Under the pieces are notes generated by a model that had not been told where the DNA came from, ran no database searches, and worked only from the letters and a program-made list of their open reading frames with translations. Positions 53,715-60,978 of a stretch of DNA of 60,978 nucleotides are shown here, in pieces. This DNA comes from an uncultured Actinomycetes bacterium. Lineage in GTDB: Bacteria > Actinomycetota > Thermoleophilia > Miltoncostaeales > Miltoncostaeaceae. The translations under genes were made by a program, and so were the position numbers. The DNA lies in NCBI GenBank assembly GCA_903896045.1, contig CAITWD010000004.1, positions 1 through 60,978 on the forward strand, in the 5' to 3' direction. Numbering within the stretch: the stretch's first letter is position 1; each line of letters starts with the position of its first letter.

Positions 53715-54374
53715 CTAGTACGGTGGCTGGGCGAGGTGCCATTCGCCCAACGTGCGAAATGCCGCCCAGAATGCGCGCTTGGCTGACTGCTCGTCGAGCG
53801 ATTCATCAATGTCGGGAACAACGATCGCTTCAATCGTCGGCGTCCACTCTTGGAGTACCCCAGGAGTATTTTCCAGCGGTTGGCTGCCGGGAAATTTGAG
53901 TGAGTTGATCGCCTCGAGGGCCTGTTCGCCCATCGGCATGATCAGCTTTGGCATGACAATCTGGAGTTCGCGGGCCAGCCACTGCGGACGAAATCCCGCC
54001 TCATGCAACTTGACGCACAGTGTGCCGTAGAGACTTAACGGCTCCACTCCAAGACGTTGCACGCTCTTGAGAATCGCCGAACCTGCACGACCGAAATATG
54101 CAACCCCTTCTTGGCGCTCTGCGAGTCCCGCGGACCATTTGACCATGACGATCTCTGCCTGCGGAGCCCCAGAACTCAGCACCGGCAGCGTTGTGGCGCT
54201 GTGGTGTTGTGCCCATGCGGCAATTTCATCGTTGAGCGCCCCGAGTTCTGCAATCGCCCGCTTGAGATATGCATCTTGAATATCTTCAGGAGGCACAGGC
54301 GGATCAATTGGGTCCTGCGGGCGCAATGCCCGCACGCGGCTGCTCGTACGTTTTTGGGGAGGATCTGAACTCAT
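53715..54374 (-). CDS. degenerate uracil-DNA glycosylase-like protein
   Basis: A 219-residue protein whose core has the shape of family 4/5 uracil-DNA glycosylases: a hydrophobic strand before an active-site loop, then VAYFGRAGSAILKSVQRLGV, and later MPKLIMPMGEQALEAI. The usual catalytic loop G-E-A-P-G reads KWSAG, and the four iron-sulfur cysteines are absent. It may therefore be inactive or act on something else. It ends the minus-strand inositol-lipid gene group, 51 bases after the glycosyltransferase gene. No ribosome site is strong at the ATG 54374. Confidence 0.55.
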   Translation of the reverse strand: MSSDPPQKRTSSRVRALRPQDPIDPPVPPEDIQDAYLKRAIAELGALNDEIAAWAQHHSATTLPVLSSGAPQAEIVMVKWSAGLAERQEGVAYFGRAGSAILKSVQRLGVEPLSLYGTLCVKLHEAGFRPQWLARELQIVMPKLIMPMGEQALEAINSLKFPGSQPLENTPGVLQEWTPTIEAIVVPDIDESLDEQSAKRAFWAAFRTLGEWHLAQPPY

Positions 54375-54425
54375 CTGCGTGCCTGATATTTCCCGCTCTT
54401 ACCCGGACTCCTGCGCGTCTGTGTT

Positions 54426-56168
54426 TCAGGATGTTGCACGGGGAGTGCGAGTGCGGCGCGTCCGACGACGGTGTGGACGTACGATTTCCCCATCGTGGAG
54501 CGCATCGAGGAAGTCCATTCGGTCCCTGAATGGGCGCATCGCGATCCCGATGTGCCCGAGCCCTTCGCCATCGCTGGCCCCAGATCCCGCGCTGATCGTC
54601 ATGCCCAATCGCCGTGTCGTGCGCAGGGTATGGCGTTGCCCTGGGCCACTTGCAGGCCCGATGAGCTCATAACAATCAATCAGCGCGGCATGTTGGCGCA
54701 GGATGGTGGAGGAAGGAATCTCTGCACCGGCAGGGTGGGGAATGACCACCACGCCACCTTGTGCATGAATCTGGTGGGCTGTTGCGGCAAATGACAGGCC
54801 GTGTGCAACATCACGTGACACAAAGAGCGCCGTGATGACGCCATCGGCGGTCGCAATTTCCTGTCCACAGATGACCGATAGCCCATTCGGTGCTCGAGCG
54901 GCGATTGCGTTTGCCACCGACACCCCTTGCGGTGAGCTGACGGCAACCACATCGAGCCCTGATTCCCAACAGGCGGTCGCAAACTGTTGCGGGTCGGTAC
55001 CGGGGGCGGGACGAAGGCGAAGGTCCGCAATAATGCGCGCATCCTCGGGAGCCGGCCCTTCAGTGTGATGCAGGAGCGCATCGCGGTACGCCGTCTCGAG
55101 CTCACCCGCGATGTCATCCCATTGGGTGGCGGGTGAGTGTGGGTGCGTGGGCGGTGACATCTCGCGTCCGAGTTCATCGATGGCGGTGACCCATGCATCG
55201 CGCAGAAACGGGGGGACGATGATGACCCCGGCCATCTCGCTTGGCACATCGTCCGCGTCACTGCGTCCAGGCGCAATTACGGTGCGATGCCCGGCACGCG
55301 CCTGGGCGGCAACGGGGCCCTCAAGCTCCTCTGGGGTCGCGCAGAGCACGATGGATGCGTTGGTCAGAAGATCGTGCCATGACTCAGGGCCCGTGTCGGC
55401 AACCACCGTGACGCGATCCCTCAAGATCTTCGGAATTGCCGTCATGGTCCGCCATGGGGCCTCTCGAGGGCCCATCAGGGTGATGGGGACACCGTCGAGT
55501 CCAGGCAGCCGGCGCACCACCCCCAAAATGAACCTCAGCCCGGTGCGATCACGACCGCGCGCAACCAATGCGATTCCGAAGGGGGGTGTGGTTGCGGCCT
55601 CTGGACGAGTGCCCCATGGGTGCACAAGATATGTGCCCCCTAAAATTTGGGACACCGCGCGCTCCACCGTGGGTGATGTCGCGATCCGGATATCGACACG
55701 CTCGAGGGCGCGATGGACCAGCGATCCTAAAAAAGCTGCGCCGGTAATTGGATCGGGACGATGAAATGTCATTGCGGTGACGCCGGTGGCATGTCGGAGC
55801 ACAGAAAGACCGGGGGATGGCGTCAGCGGCTCATGCACGTGGACGACATCAAATCCATCGTGGCGGATGTGATGCGCGAGTTGTGATGATGCGTCAAATG
55901 GGGCAACGCCGAGCCGTGACCCTGTGCGGCGTGCGGTGCCAATGATCTCCACGCGTACCTGCTGTGGGTCCGCCTCGGTGGGAGCGGAAGAGAGCCCTGC
56001 GGTTGCGCGTGCGCGACGTCCACCAGCGCGCGCAGCGGGTGCAAAAATCGTCACGCGGTGGCCACGGCGCGCAAGCGCGTCTGCCTCTTCGTGTACACGC
56101 CAGGCGATGTCGTCTCCTGGCGGCCACGCTGTCGGACAGACGATCGCGATTGCCAGGGGTGCGCTCAG
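54426..56168 (-). CDS. PimA-like glycosyltransferase fused to degenerate PHP domain, apparent CTG start
   Basis: This 580-residue protein has a GT-B glycosyltransferase front half. IAIVCPTAWPPGDDIAWRVH (N-terminal domain), FDVVHVHEPLTPSPGLSVL and TFHRPDP resemble the acceptor domain of the phosphatidylinositol mannosyltransferase PimA. The donor side is eroded: EELEGPVAAQARAG stands where an EGFG-type motif is expected. Residues about 378-565 look like a PHP hydrolase, keeping GQEI (435-438) and PHPAG (477-481), but the HxH metal motif reads LRLR. The frame has a TAG 15 bases before CTG 56168 and no ATG/GTG/TTG until 56054. AGGAGG lies 5 bases before the CTG. Confidence 0.8.
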   Translation of the reverse strand: MSAPLAIAIVCPTAWPPGDDIAWRVHEEADALARRGHRVTIFAPAARAGGRRARATAGLSSAPTEADPQQVRVEIIGTARRTGSRLGVAPFDASSQLAHHIRHDGFDVVHVHEPLTPSPGLSVLRHATGVTAMTFHRPDPITGAAFLGSLVHRALERVDIRIATSPTVERAVSQILGGTYLVHPWGTRPEAATTPPFGIALVARGRDRTGLRFILGVVRRLPGLDGVPITLMGPREAPWRTMTAIPKILRDRVTVVADTGPESWHDLLTNASIVLCATPEELEGPVAAQARAGHRTVIAPGRSDADDVPSEMAGVIIVPPFLRDAWVTAIDELGREMSPPTHPHSPATQWDDIAGELETAYRDALLHHTEGPAPEDARIIADLRLRPAPGTDPQQFATACWESGLDVVAVSSPQGVSVANAIAARAPNGLSVICGQEIATADGVITALFVSRDVAHGLSFAATAHQIHAQGGVVVIPHPAGAEIPSSTILRQHAALIDCYELIGPASGPGQRHTLRTTRRLGMTISAGSGASDGEGLGHIGIAMRPFRDRMDFLDALHDGEIVRPHRRRTRRTRTPRATS

Positions 56169-56185
56169 GTGTGCCTCCTACACAT

Positions 56186-56224
56186 CAACACCTGGTTGCC
56201 GCGTGCGCGGGCAACCAGGTGTTG
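56186..56224 (-). terminator. 15-bp hairpin between ino1 and the glycosyltransferase gene
   Basis: CAACACCTGGTTGCC (56186-56200) pairs perfectly with 56210-56224 around a 9-base loop. On the minus strand it follows the inositol-1-phosphate synthase stop by 9 bases and ends 18 bases before the CTG start of the next gene. No T tract follows. Confidence 0.65.
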
Positions 56225-56232
56225 CGGGTAAT

Positions 56233-57345
56233 TTATTCGCTCACAGGCCCATCGGGAGCAACAAAGCGACGGTCTTCGCCGGAGATGAACTTCTCCGTCA
56301 ATTCGCGAGCCATGTCGTCAGGGTGCTGAATCGGCGGGCTCTTCATGAAGTACGACGACGGTCCCTCGAGCGTACCTGAGATGCCGTGGTCCATCGCGAT
56401 CTTGGCGCAACGAACTGCGTCGATCACGATACCTGCCGAGTTTGGTGAGTCCCAGACCTCGAGCTTGAGCTCGATGGACATCGGCACGTCACCAAAGCCC
56501 TCACCTTCGAGGCGGATGTGTGCCCACTTGCGGTCCTTGAGCCACGGGACGTAATCGCTTGGTCCGATGTGGACGTCGTCCTTGTGGATCTTCTCGGTGA
56601 GAATTGAGGTCACCGCGTTGGTCTTGGAAATCTTCTTCGAGGCCAGACGCTCGCGCTCAAGCATGTTCAAGAAGTCGGTGTTGCCACCGAAGTTGAGCTG
56701 GCTGGTGTGCTTCAGGCGCACGCCGCGCTCATTCATCAAACGCGCGAGGGTGCGGTGCACGATTGTGGCGCCGACCTGGCTCTTGATGTCATCGCCGATG
56801 ATTGGCACGCCGTGCTCGCGGAAACGACCCTGCCAGTAGGGCTCGCGGCCGATGAAGACCGGAATGCAGTTCACGAATGCGCAGCCCGCTGCCAAGATCT
56901 GCTCGACGTACCACTTCGTGGCCTGCTCTGAGCCGACAGGCAGGTAGCTGACCACAACATGCGTGTTGGTTTCCTTGAGGATCCCAGTGATGTCTGCGGT
57001 CTCGCCAGGGGCTTTCTCGATGATTTCGCTCAAGTATTTCCCAAGGCCATCATGGGTCATACCGCGATTGACGGTCACACCGAGATTCGGCACATCCGCA
57101 AACTTGAGCGTGTTGTTCGGCGTGGAAAAGATTGCTGCCGAGAGGTCATGACCGACCTTGTTGACATCGACGTCGAACGCGGCGGTAAAGCGGATGTCAT
57201 CGATGTGGTATCCGCCCAGGTTGACATGCATGAGCCCAGGGACGAATTCGTCGGACTTTGCATTTCGGTAGTACTCGACACCCTGCACAAGTGACGATGC
57301 GCAGTTGCCGACGCCGATGATTGCGACGTTGACGGGTTCGCTCAC
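56233..57345 (-). CDS. ino1: inositol-1-phosphate synthase, actinobacterial type
   Basis: This NAD enzyme turns glucose 6-phosphate into 1D-myo-inositol 3-phosphate, the first step to inositol lipids and mycothiol. The 370-residue protein has the nucleotide-binding [54 protein letters not shown] and [13 protein letters not shown]. The short prokaryotic form is as in Mycobacterium and Archaeoglobus. The GTG start overlaps the stop of the PI-phosphate synthase gene by 4 bases, so the two steps of the pathway are coupled. Confidence 0.95.
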   Translation of the reverse strand: MSEPVNVAIIGVGNCASSLVQGVEYYRNAKSDEFVPGLMHVNLGGYHIDDIRFTAAFDVDVNKVGHDLSAAIFSTPNNTLKFADVPNLGVTVNRGMTHDGLGKYLSEIIEKAPGETADITGILKETNTHVVVSYLPVGSEQATKWYVEQILAAGCAFVNCIPVFIGREPYWQGRFREHGVPIIGDDIKSQVGATIVHRTLARLMNERGVRLKHTSQLNFGGNTDFLNMLERERLASKKISKTNAVTSILTEKIHKDDVHIGPSDYVPWLKDRKWAHIRLEGEGFGDVPMSIELKLEVWDSPNSAGIVIDAVRCAKIAMDHGISGTLEGPSSYFMKSPPIQHPDDMARELTEKFISGEDRRFVAPDGPVSE

Positions 57346-57968
57346 GACTCTGGACTCCCCTGATTGATTGCAGTTGCGGGCTCCGGCTGGAGAGCTCGAT
57401 AGATATGCCAGACACGGTGCACCATAGTCATCAGGCTGAGGGCCGCCAGCACGACGATCACAGCCTCAAGTACAGATCCCAGGGACCCCATAAAGATCCC
57501 TGCCCCAGTCAGCACCAGACGTTCCGGTCGGCCCATGAGCCCACCTTTATTGGAGTCAATACCCAGCCCTTCGGAACGTGCTCGGGTATAGGACACCAGA
57601 AACGATGCTGATAATGCAACAAAACATGCCGCGACAATCCATTTTTGACCATTTTCGGCAAAAGTCACACCGAGTGCTCCGAGGATGACGCCCTCTGCGA
57701 GCCGGTCAAGCGTGGAATCCAAAAACGCCCCAAATTGACTTGATCGTCCTTGGGCGCGCGCCAGGGTTCCATCTAATGAATCGGCGAGGCTAAATGCAAT
57801 GTACAAAAAGCCGGCGACGACCCACTGCCGCTCAATGATCAACCACCCCACCACGCATACCCCTGCGAAGCCCATCAGCGTCAATGCATTTGGCGAAATA
57901 TGCAGGGCATTCGCAACGCGAAGAAGTGCGCGACCGATGCTTCCGCGTGACGAAGTGGGTTGTGAAAT
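57342..57968 (-). CDS. phosphatidylinositol-phosphate synthase (CDP-alcohol phosphatidyltransferase), apparent ATT start
   Basis: This membrane enzyme joins CDP-diacylglycerol and inositol phosphate. [15 protein letters not shown] followed by [15 protein letters not shown] forms the CDP-alcohol motif D-x2-DG-x2-AR-x8-G-x3-D-x3-D. Six membrane helices follow the pattern of actinobacterial PgsA1. The first TTG (57884) would remove the conserved N-terminal helix and SPN-A-LT. No ATG, GTG or TTG lies upstream in frame. AGAGGA at 57978-57983 is 9 bases before ATT 57968, giving [19 protein letters not shown] and a 208-residue protein. A CTG three codons earlier sits too close to the ribosome site. 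Confidence 0.85.
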   Translation of the reverse strand: MSQPTSSRGSIGRALLRVANALHISPNALTLMGFAGVCVVGWLIIERQWVVAGFLYIAFSLADSLDGTLARAQGRSSQFGAFLDSTLDRLAEGVILGALGVTFAENGQKWIVAACFVALSASFLVSYTRARSEGLGIDSNKGGLMGRPERLVLTGAGIFMGSLGSVLEAVIVVLAALSLMTMVHRVWHIYRALQPEPATAINQGSPES

Positions 57969-58002
57969 CTTTTGCAGTCCTCTGCGTGGGGATATGCCAA
58001 TC

Positions 58003-58031
58003 AGTGGAGCCGTGATGACGAGGGCTCCACT
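58003..58031 (-). promoter_or_regulatory. 9-bp leader hairpin of the PI-phosphate synthase gene
   Basis: AGTGGAGCC (58003-58011) pairs with GGCTCCACT (58023-58031) inside the predicted 5' leader, between the -10 and the ribosome site. A role in initiation or mRNA stability is possible. Confidence 0.4.
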
Positions 58032-58041
58032 GAACGAAGTT

Positions 58042-58047
58042 AGGATA
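58042..58047 (-). promoter_or_regulatory. -10 hexamer TATCCT of the inositol lipid operon
   Basis: TATCCT on the minus strand would start transcription near 58035, giving a leader of about 67 bases before the ATT start. No clear -35 is seen. It would drive the PI-phosphate synthase and ino1 genes, and perhaps the genes beyond. Confidence 0.4.
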
Positions 58048-58190
58048 GCTTGACGCGGCCGCGCGTGTGGATTTCCGCACCGAAGATCGCCATTTTTGCG
58101 CTGTTGACGTGCGTCGATAGCGGGAGTGCAGAAGATGCGCGGTGCCGAGATGGCGCGCCGAATGTAGGTGACACAACGAAGGGGTGCAGG

Positions 58191-58982
58191 GTGGCACAGG
58201 ATTCACCAGGAGCCGGCGTGGAGGAACTCATCGCGCGGGTATTGCGCAGAACGGGTTTGAGCTTTCCTCGTGGGGTGTTGACCGAGGAGGTCGCCGAGCT
58301 TGCGGTGTTGATCGGCAGCGACGTCGCGAGTGGTGCGGTCTGGGAGGACGCGCTCACCGTCGCGAGTGCGTCGATGTGGGAGCAGCTGCAGGCACCCATC
58401 GTGGCGGCGGTGAATATGCATCTCGGGCGCGCCGATGGGGATGACCGCGAGGATCTGGCGCAGGTATTGCTCCTGGCCCAGCGCTTTGACCCGACGCAAC
58501 CACTCGCACGCGCACTCACCGCACGTGCCGCGACGGAGCTTCGTGCCTCGGTCCAGTACGCAGAGGATCGGATGCGCACCGCCGAGCACGCGGTCGCCAA
58601 CGGCGGTCCGCAAGGGGCGGTCGCGGCTGCTCGCGCGCTGGGTGCGGCAGGCGTCGCCTTACTCGACCTTGATCCAGAGGACTTTGCGCCGGAAATTGTC
58701 GTCTACATCGACGCCGATCAAAGCGTTGAGGCATTGGATGAGCTTGCGCGGATCACCGGAGATGTCGAGACTCGGGCCTGGGCACGAGAGGCACTTGGGG
58801 CACTGCATGTCGCGGATGCACCCGCGGCAAGTGCCGCACTTGGCGCACTGACTGCAGGAGAAATGCCTGAGGATCCGGCCGAGGATGCAGTATGGGTCCC
58901 GGTGGTGATGGCGCTGGTCGACGAAGGTCTTGAGCGGGCCCTCGCCGAGGAAACCGCCAAGGCCCAGGCTAGTCGAGAATAA
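58191..58982 (+). CDS. hypothetical helical protein
   Basis: A 263-residue Ala- and Glu-rich, almost wholly helical soluble protein starting VAQDSPGAGVEELIARVLRR. I recognise no family; parts such as VAAARALGAAGVALLDLDPE have repeat-like helical character. The GTG at 58191 follows AAGGGG at 6 bases. The earlier GTG at 58050 would overlap the divergent promoter region. Its end overlaps the convergent glyoxalase-like gene by 14 bases. Divergence from the inositol lipid operon does not reveal a role. Confidence 0.6.
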   Translation: MAQDSPGAGVEELIARVLRRTGLSFPRGVLTEEVAELAVLIGSDVASGAVWEDALTVASASMWEQLQAPIVAAVNMHLGRADGDDREDLAQVLLLAQRFDPTQPLARALTARAATELRASVQYAEDRMRTAEHAVANGGPQGAVAAARALGAAGVALLDLDPEDFAPEIVVYIDADQSVEALDELARITGDVETRAWAREALGALHVADAPAASAALGALTAGEMPEDPAEDAVWVPVVMALVDEGLERALAEETAKAQASRE

Positions 58983-59598
58983 TCTCGCCCCGGGCGGTGG
59001 AGATTCCCACCCGCGTGATGCCCCGCCCAGGAGTCGTGGCGTGGCGCACTGGCAGGTCGTGGTCGCCAAGCCATGAGGACATGTATTCCGCCGGCTCGCT
59101 CACCTCAACGAAGGTGTACCCCTCGGGGATGTTGTCATGGGCGGCGTCGGCAAATCGCCCTGCCCACCGTTCCTGGCGTGCCTCTGGGGTCATGTTGTTC
59201 GACACGAAAAATGGGAGCGGGTACCGCGCCATGCCGGCGGTGCGAAAGAGGGCTTCGCTTCCATCGCCCATCTGCATTTGACCAGCTTGGACCGGTAGGC
59301 CGCGCCGCGCGGCGGTGTCGTCGAGATCGTTACATCCCAGTGCCCACCACAGCACTCGATCGCGGCCCTGGAGAGTTTGCTCGAGCCATGCACCATCGCT
59401 GAGCGATGTATCGCCGATACCGAGGAGTTCCAGGAAGATCGGTGGAGCAAGGGGGACAATACGATTCGTTGTTCCGCCGAGGTGCTGACCGCCTGGGACC
59501 GACCCCAACCCGTAGTCGCGTCGTAAACGCTCCGCCGCGGCATCGATATCCACAACGCCGTAGATGACGTGGTCGATGAAAAAGCCCTCGCTTGCCAT
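58969..59598 (-). CDS. glyoxalase-like domain protein (VOC superfamily)
   Basis: A 209-residue protein starting MASEGFFIDHVIYGVVDIDA, with LRRDYGLGSVPGGQHLGGTTN and IFLELLGI. This matches the Glyoxalase-like (PF13468-type) family of the VOC fold, with a metal-ligand-like His10 and Glu in the paired strands. The substrate is unknown. GGAGGAC precedes the ATG. It overlaps the end of the convergent helical gene. Confidence 0.85.
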   Translation of the reverse strand: MASEGFFIDHVIYGVVDIDAAAERLRRDYGLGSVPGGQHLGGTTNRIVPLAPPIFLELLGIGDTSLSDGAWLEQTLQGRDRVLWWALGCNDLDDTAARRGLPVQAGQMQMGDGSEALFRTAGMARYPLPFFVSNNMTPEARQERWAGRFADAAHDNIPEGYTFVEVSEPAEYMSSWLGDHDLPVRHATTPGRGITRVGISTARGEIILD

Positions 59599-59640
59599 GG
59601 TCGTCCTCCGTTGCGGGTGCGTCGTTCGAGCGCACGCACA

Positions 59641-59646
59641 AGTCTA
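59641..59646 (-). promoter_or_regulatory. -10 hexamer TAGACT of the glyoxalase-like gene
   Basis: TAGACT on the minus strand lies 42 bases before the ATG at 59598, in the gap after the MetF-like gene. No -35 is clear. Confidence 0.35.
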
Positions 59647-59695
59647 ACGCGGCAGTGCAGCGAGATTGGCCAACCACCATCTCCGTGCACAGGAG

Positions 59696-60619
59696 CTATG
59701 CGGTGGGGCGGATCCCGGCGCGGGACAGGATTTCGGGAACTGATCGTTCCCATGCGACCGCCATGACGTGACAACCGGCCACGCCGTCCATCTCACGGAG
59801 CTCCTGAATGACTTCGATGCAGATGCGTTTTCCGACTTCACCCTCGTCCGTGGCTGACTCCATCCGGGCGATGAGGGCATCGGGTACTTCAACCCCCCAC
59901 ACGTTGTCGCGCATGTGACGCGCCATCCGTGCGTGTTTGAAAGGACCGACTCCGATGAGCAGGCGCGGCCAGTGATCGAGATTACTGGCACGTAGGCGCT
60001 CCAAAAAGAGGGCGACCCGTTCGGGCTGGTAACACAGCTGAGATTGGAAAAAGTCTGCGCCAGCATCCATTTTTGCGCGCAACTTGGAGATCTCGACATC
60101 GAGGTCCGGGGCCATTGGATTCGCCGTTGCGCCGATGCACAACTCAGGGAACGCCCCGGTCATCTCTTCGTGGGTGTCGTTTGCGAAGCGACCGTTGCGC
60201 AATTCGTTCTGGAGTCGAAGGAGCGTGAGGGTGTCAATGTCGTTGACCGGTGTTGCGGTGGGATGGTTGCCCACATGAATGGGATCACCGGTCATAGAGA
60301 GGGTGTTGTGGAGCCCAAGCGCCGACGCGCCGAGAAGATCGGAGGTGATCGCGAGACGGTTACGGTCGCGCACCGTGATTTGCATCACCGGCTCAAGGCC
60401 GTTGTCGAGCGCAATGCGACCTGCAGCGAGCGGTGACATCCGCGACTGCGCGGTTTGGTTATCGGTGACATTTGCCGCGTCAACGATTGGTGCCAAAAGA
60501 CGCGCTGTCTCAGCAAACTCGGAGATCCCCGAATGCTTCGGTGGACCGATCTCGCTGGTGATCGCAAATGCGCCAGTGTGGAGTGCCCGCGAAAGGCGGG
60601 TGACGTCAGATTCCTGCAC
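59696..60619 (-). CDS. methylenetetrahydrofolate reductase-like protein
   Basis: A 307-residue flavin-barrel protein resembling MetF: FAITSEIGPPKHSG at the start, VTDNQTAQSRMSPLAAG, GLHNTLSMTGDP, GADFFQSQLCYQPERVALFL in the FAD/folate region, and LLIGVGPFKHARMARHM. The catalytic Glu equivalent may be Glu in TSEIGPPK. It differs from standard MetF and may belong to the MTHFR-C1 or corrinoid-linked subgroup. I chose the GTG at 60619 because a TAACCT hexamer lies 7 bases upstream; the TTG at 60694 is the alternative. Confidence 0.82.
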   Translation of the reverse strand: MQESDVTRLSRALHTGAFAITSEIGPPKHSGISEFAETARLLAPIVDAANVTDNQTAQSRMSPLAAGRIALDNGLEPVMQITVRDRNRLAITSDLLGASALGLHNTLSMTGDPIHVGNHPTATPVNDIDTLTLLRLQNELRNGRFANDTHEEMTGAFPELCIGATANPMAPDLDVEISKLRAKMDAGADFFQSQLCYQPERVALFLERLRASNLDHWPRLLIGVGPFKHARMARHMRDNVWGVEVPDALIARMESATDEGEVGKRICIEVIQELREMDGVAGCHVMAVAWERSVPEILSRAGIRPTA

Positions 60620-60626
60620 CGTCGGC

Positions 60627-60632
60627 AGGTTA
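60627..60632 (-). promoter_or_regulatory. -10 hexamer TAACCT, leaderless promoter of the MetF-like gene
   Basis: On the minus strand TAACCT is followed by seven bases (GCCGACG) and GTG 60619, without a ribosome site. This is the same layout as other leaderless candidates here. Confidence 0.5.
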
Positions 60633-60732
60633 GCAGTGCGGTGCCTGAGATGGCCTGCGAAATGTCGGGGTGACCGCCCGCGGCAACGGCCCAAAAATTC
60701 CCGATCAACAGCGATCTATTCGTGCGTCCTGA

Positions 60733-60738
60733 TACGAT
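60733..60738 (+). promoter_or_regulatory. -10 hexamer TACGAT of the acyl-CoA synthetase-like gene
   Basis: TACGAT lies 85 bases before the ATG at 60823. No -35 is clear. It is the only candidate promoter before this gene. Confidence 0.35.
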
Positions 60739-60822
60739 CTCGGCGAACAATTTCTGGGTTGCCCCGTGGACGTGAGCCCGGGCGGGCATCCTCCTCCGAA
60801 GACCGCATGAGGAAATGAGCAG

Positions 60823-60978
60823 ATGGCCGACTGGAGCGACTGGTACACCAAAGAAGACCCTTCAAAGTGGGTACTTGCAGACATCCTTACCGAGCGTGCA
60901 ACCAGCACCCCGGACAAGGAATTTCTCAAATTCGCTGATGATCCATGGATCAGCTATGGATCGGTCAACTCCCAGGCC
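60823..60978 (+). CDS. AMP-binding acyl-CoA synthetase-like protein, N-terminus only
   Basis: The first 52 codons of a gene cut by the window end. MADWSDWYTKEDPSKWVLAD followed by ILTERATSTPDKEFLKFADD looks like the N-terminus of ANL-superfamily acyl-CoA synthetases, where an ILxERAxxxPDK segment is typical. Conserved core motifs lie outside the window, so the family is tentative. AGGAAATGAG precedes the ATG. Confidence 0.6.
   Translation, partial: MADWSDWYTKEDPSKWVLADILTERATSTPDKEFLKFADDPWISYGSVNSQA

Noticed and set aside
57832-58206. 124-codon minus-strand frame over the PI-phosphate synthase N-terminus
   Set aside because: A different frame from the conserved CDP-alcohol transferase; it has no domain and crosses the promoter region.

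Overview
The window reads as a chromosomal segment of an actinobacterium (Actinomycetota), probably from a deep-branching class rather than the well-studied Streptomyces or Mycobacterium groups. This rests on several visible traits: a GC-rich sequence with many GTG and TTG starts, a long helical insertion in the N-terminal part of RpoC, zinc-type S14, L33, L36 and S4 proteins, and an actinobacterial-type inositol-1-phosphate synthase next to a phosphatidylinositol-phosphate synthase. The class assignment is inference. No insertion sequence, prophage, CRISPR array or other mobile element is visible.

Bases 1-8.3 kb hold tRNA-Lys and housekeeping genes: pterin dehydratase, class 2 dihydroorotate dehydrogenase, a CHASE3-HAMP-SpoIIE phosphatase, a CGFS glutaredoxin with BolA, a YyaL-like thioredoxin-fold protein, a J-domain protein and three small unknown genes. 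From 8.3 to 46 kb nearly the whole bacterial translation and transcription core lies on the plus strand in ancestral order: rpmG, tRNA-Trp, secE, nusG, rplKA, rplJL, rpoBC, rpsLG, fusA, tuf, the S10 and spc clusters, secY, adk, map, rpmJ, rpsMKD, rpoA, rplQ and truA. Three insertions break this order: two unknown genes between rplL and rpoB, a minus-strand FAD/Fe-S oxidoreductase between fusA and tuf, and an RNase H-fold-like gene between rplQ and truA. infA is absent from its usual place before rpmJ, and rplM-rpsI do not follow truA.

From 46 to 53.7 kb come surE, a HAD phosphatase, ligA, a small helix-turn-helix gene, a PAP2-type membrane enzyme, tRNA-Pro, a NifU-like scaffold, an omega-amidase-like nitrilase and an rRNA m5U methyltransferase. 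From 53.7 to 58 kb a minus-strand group encodes inositol lipid functions: PI-phosphate synthase, inositol-1-phosphate synthase, a PimA-like glycosyltransferase fused to a degenerate PHP domain, and a degenerate uracil-DNA-glycosylase-like protein. The window ends with an unknown helical protein, a glyoxalase-like protein, a MetF-like reductase and the start of an acyl-CoA synthetase.

The most unusual signal is translational. Four genes (rplJ, adk, the glycosyltransferase-PHP gene and the PI-phosphate synthase gene) have no ATG, GTG or TTG that preserves their conserved N-termini. Each has a purine-rich Shine-Dalgarno at normal spacing before a CTG (twice), an ATA or an ATT codon. Several monocistronic genes also show a TANNNT -10 hexamer 6-8 bases before the start codon, which suggests leaderless transcripts.
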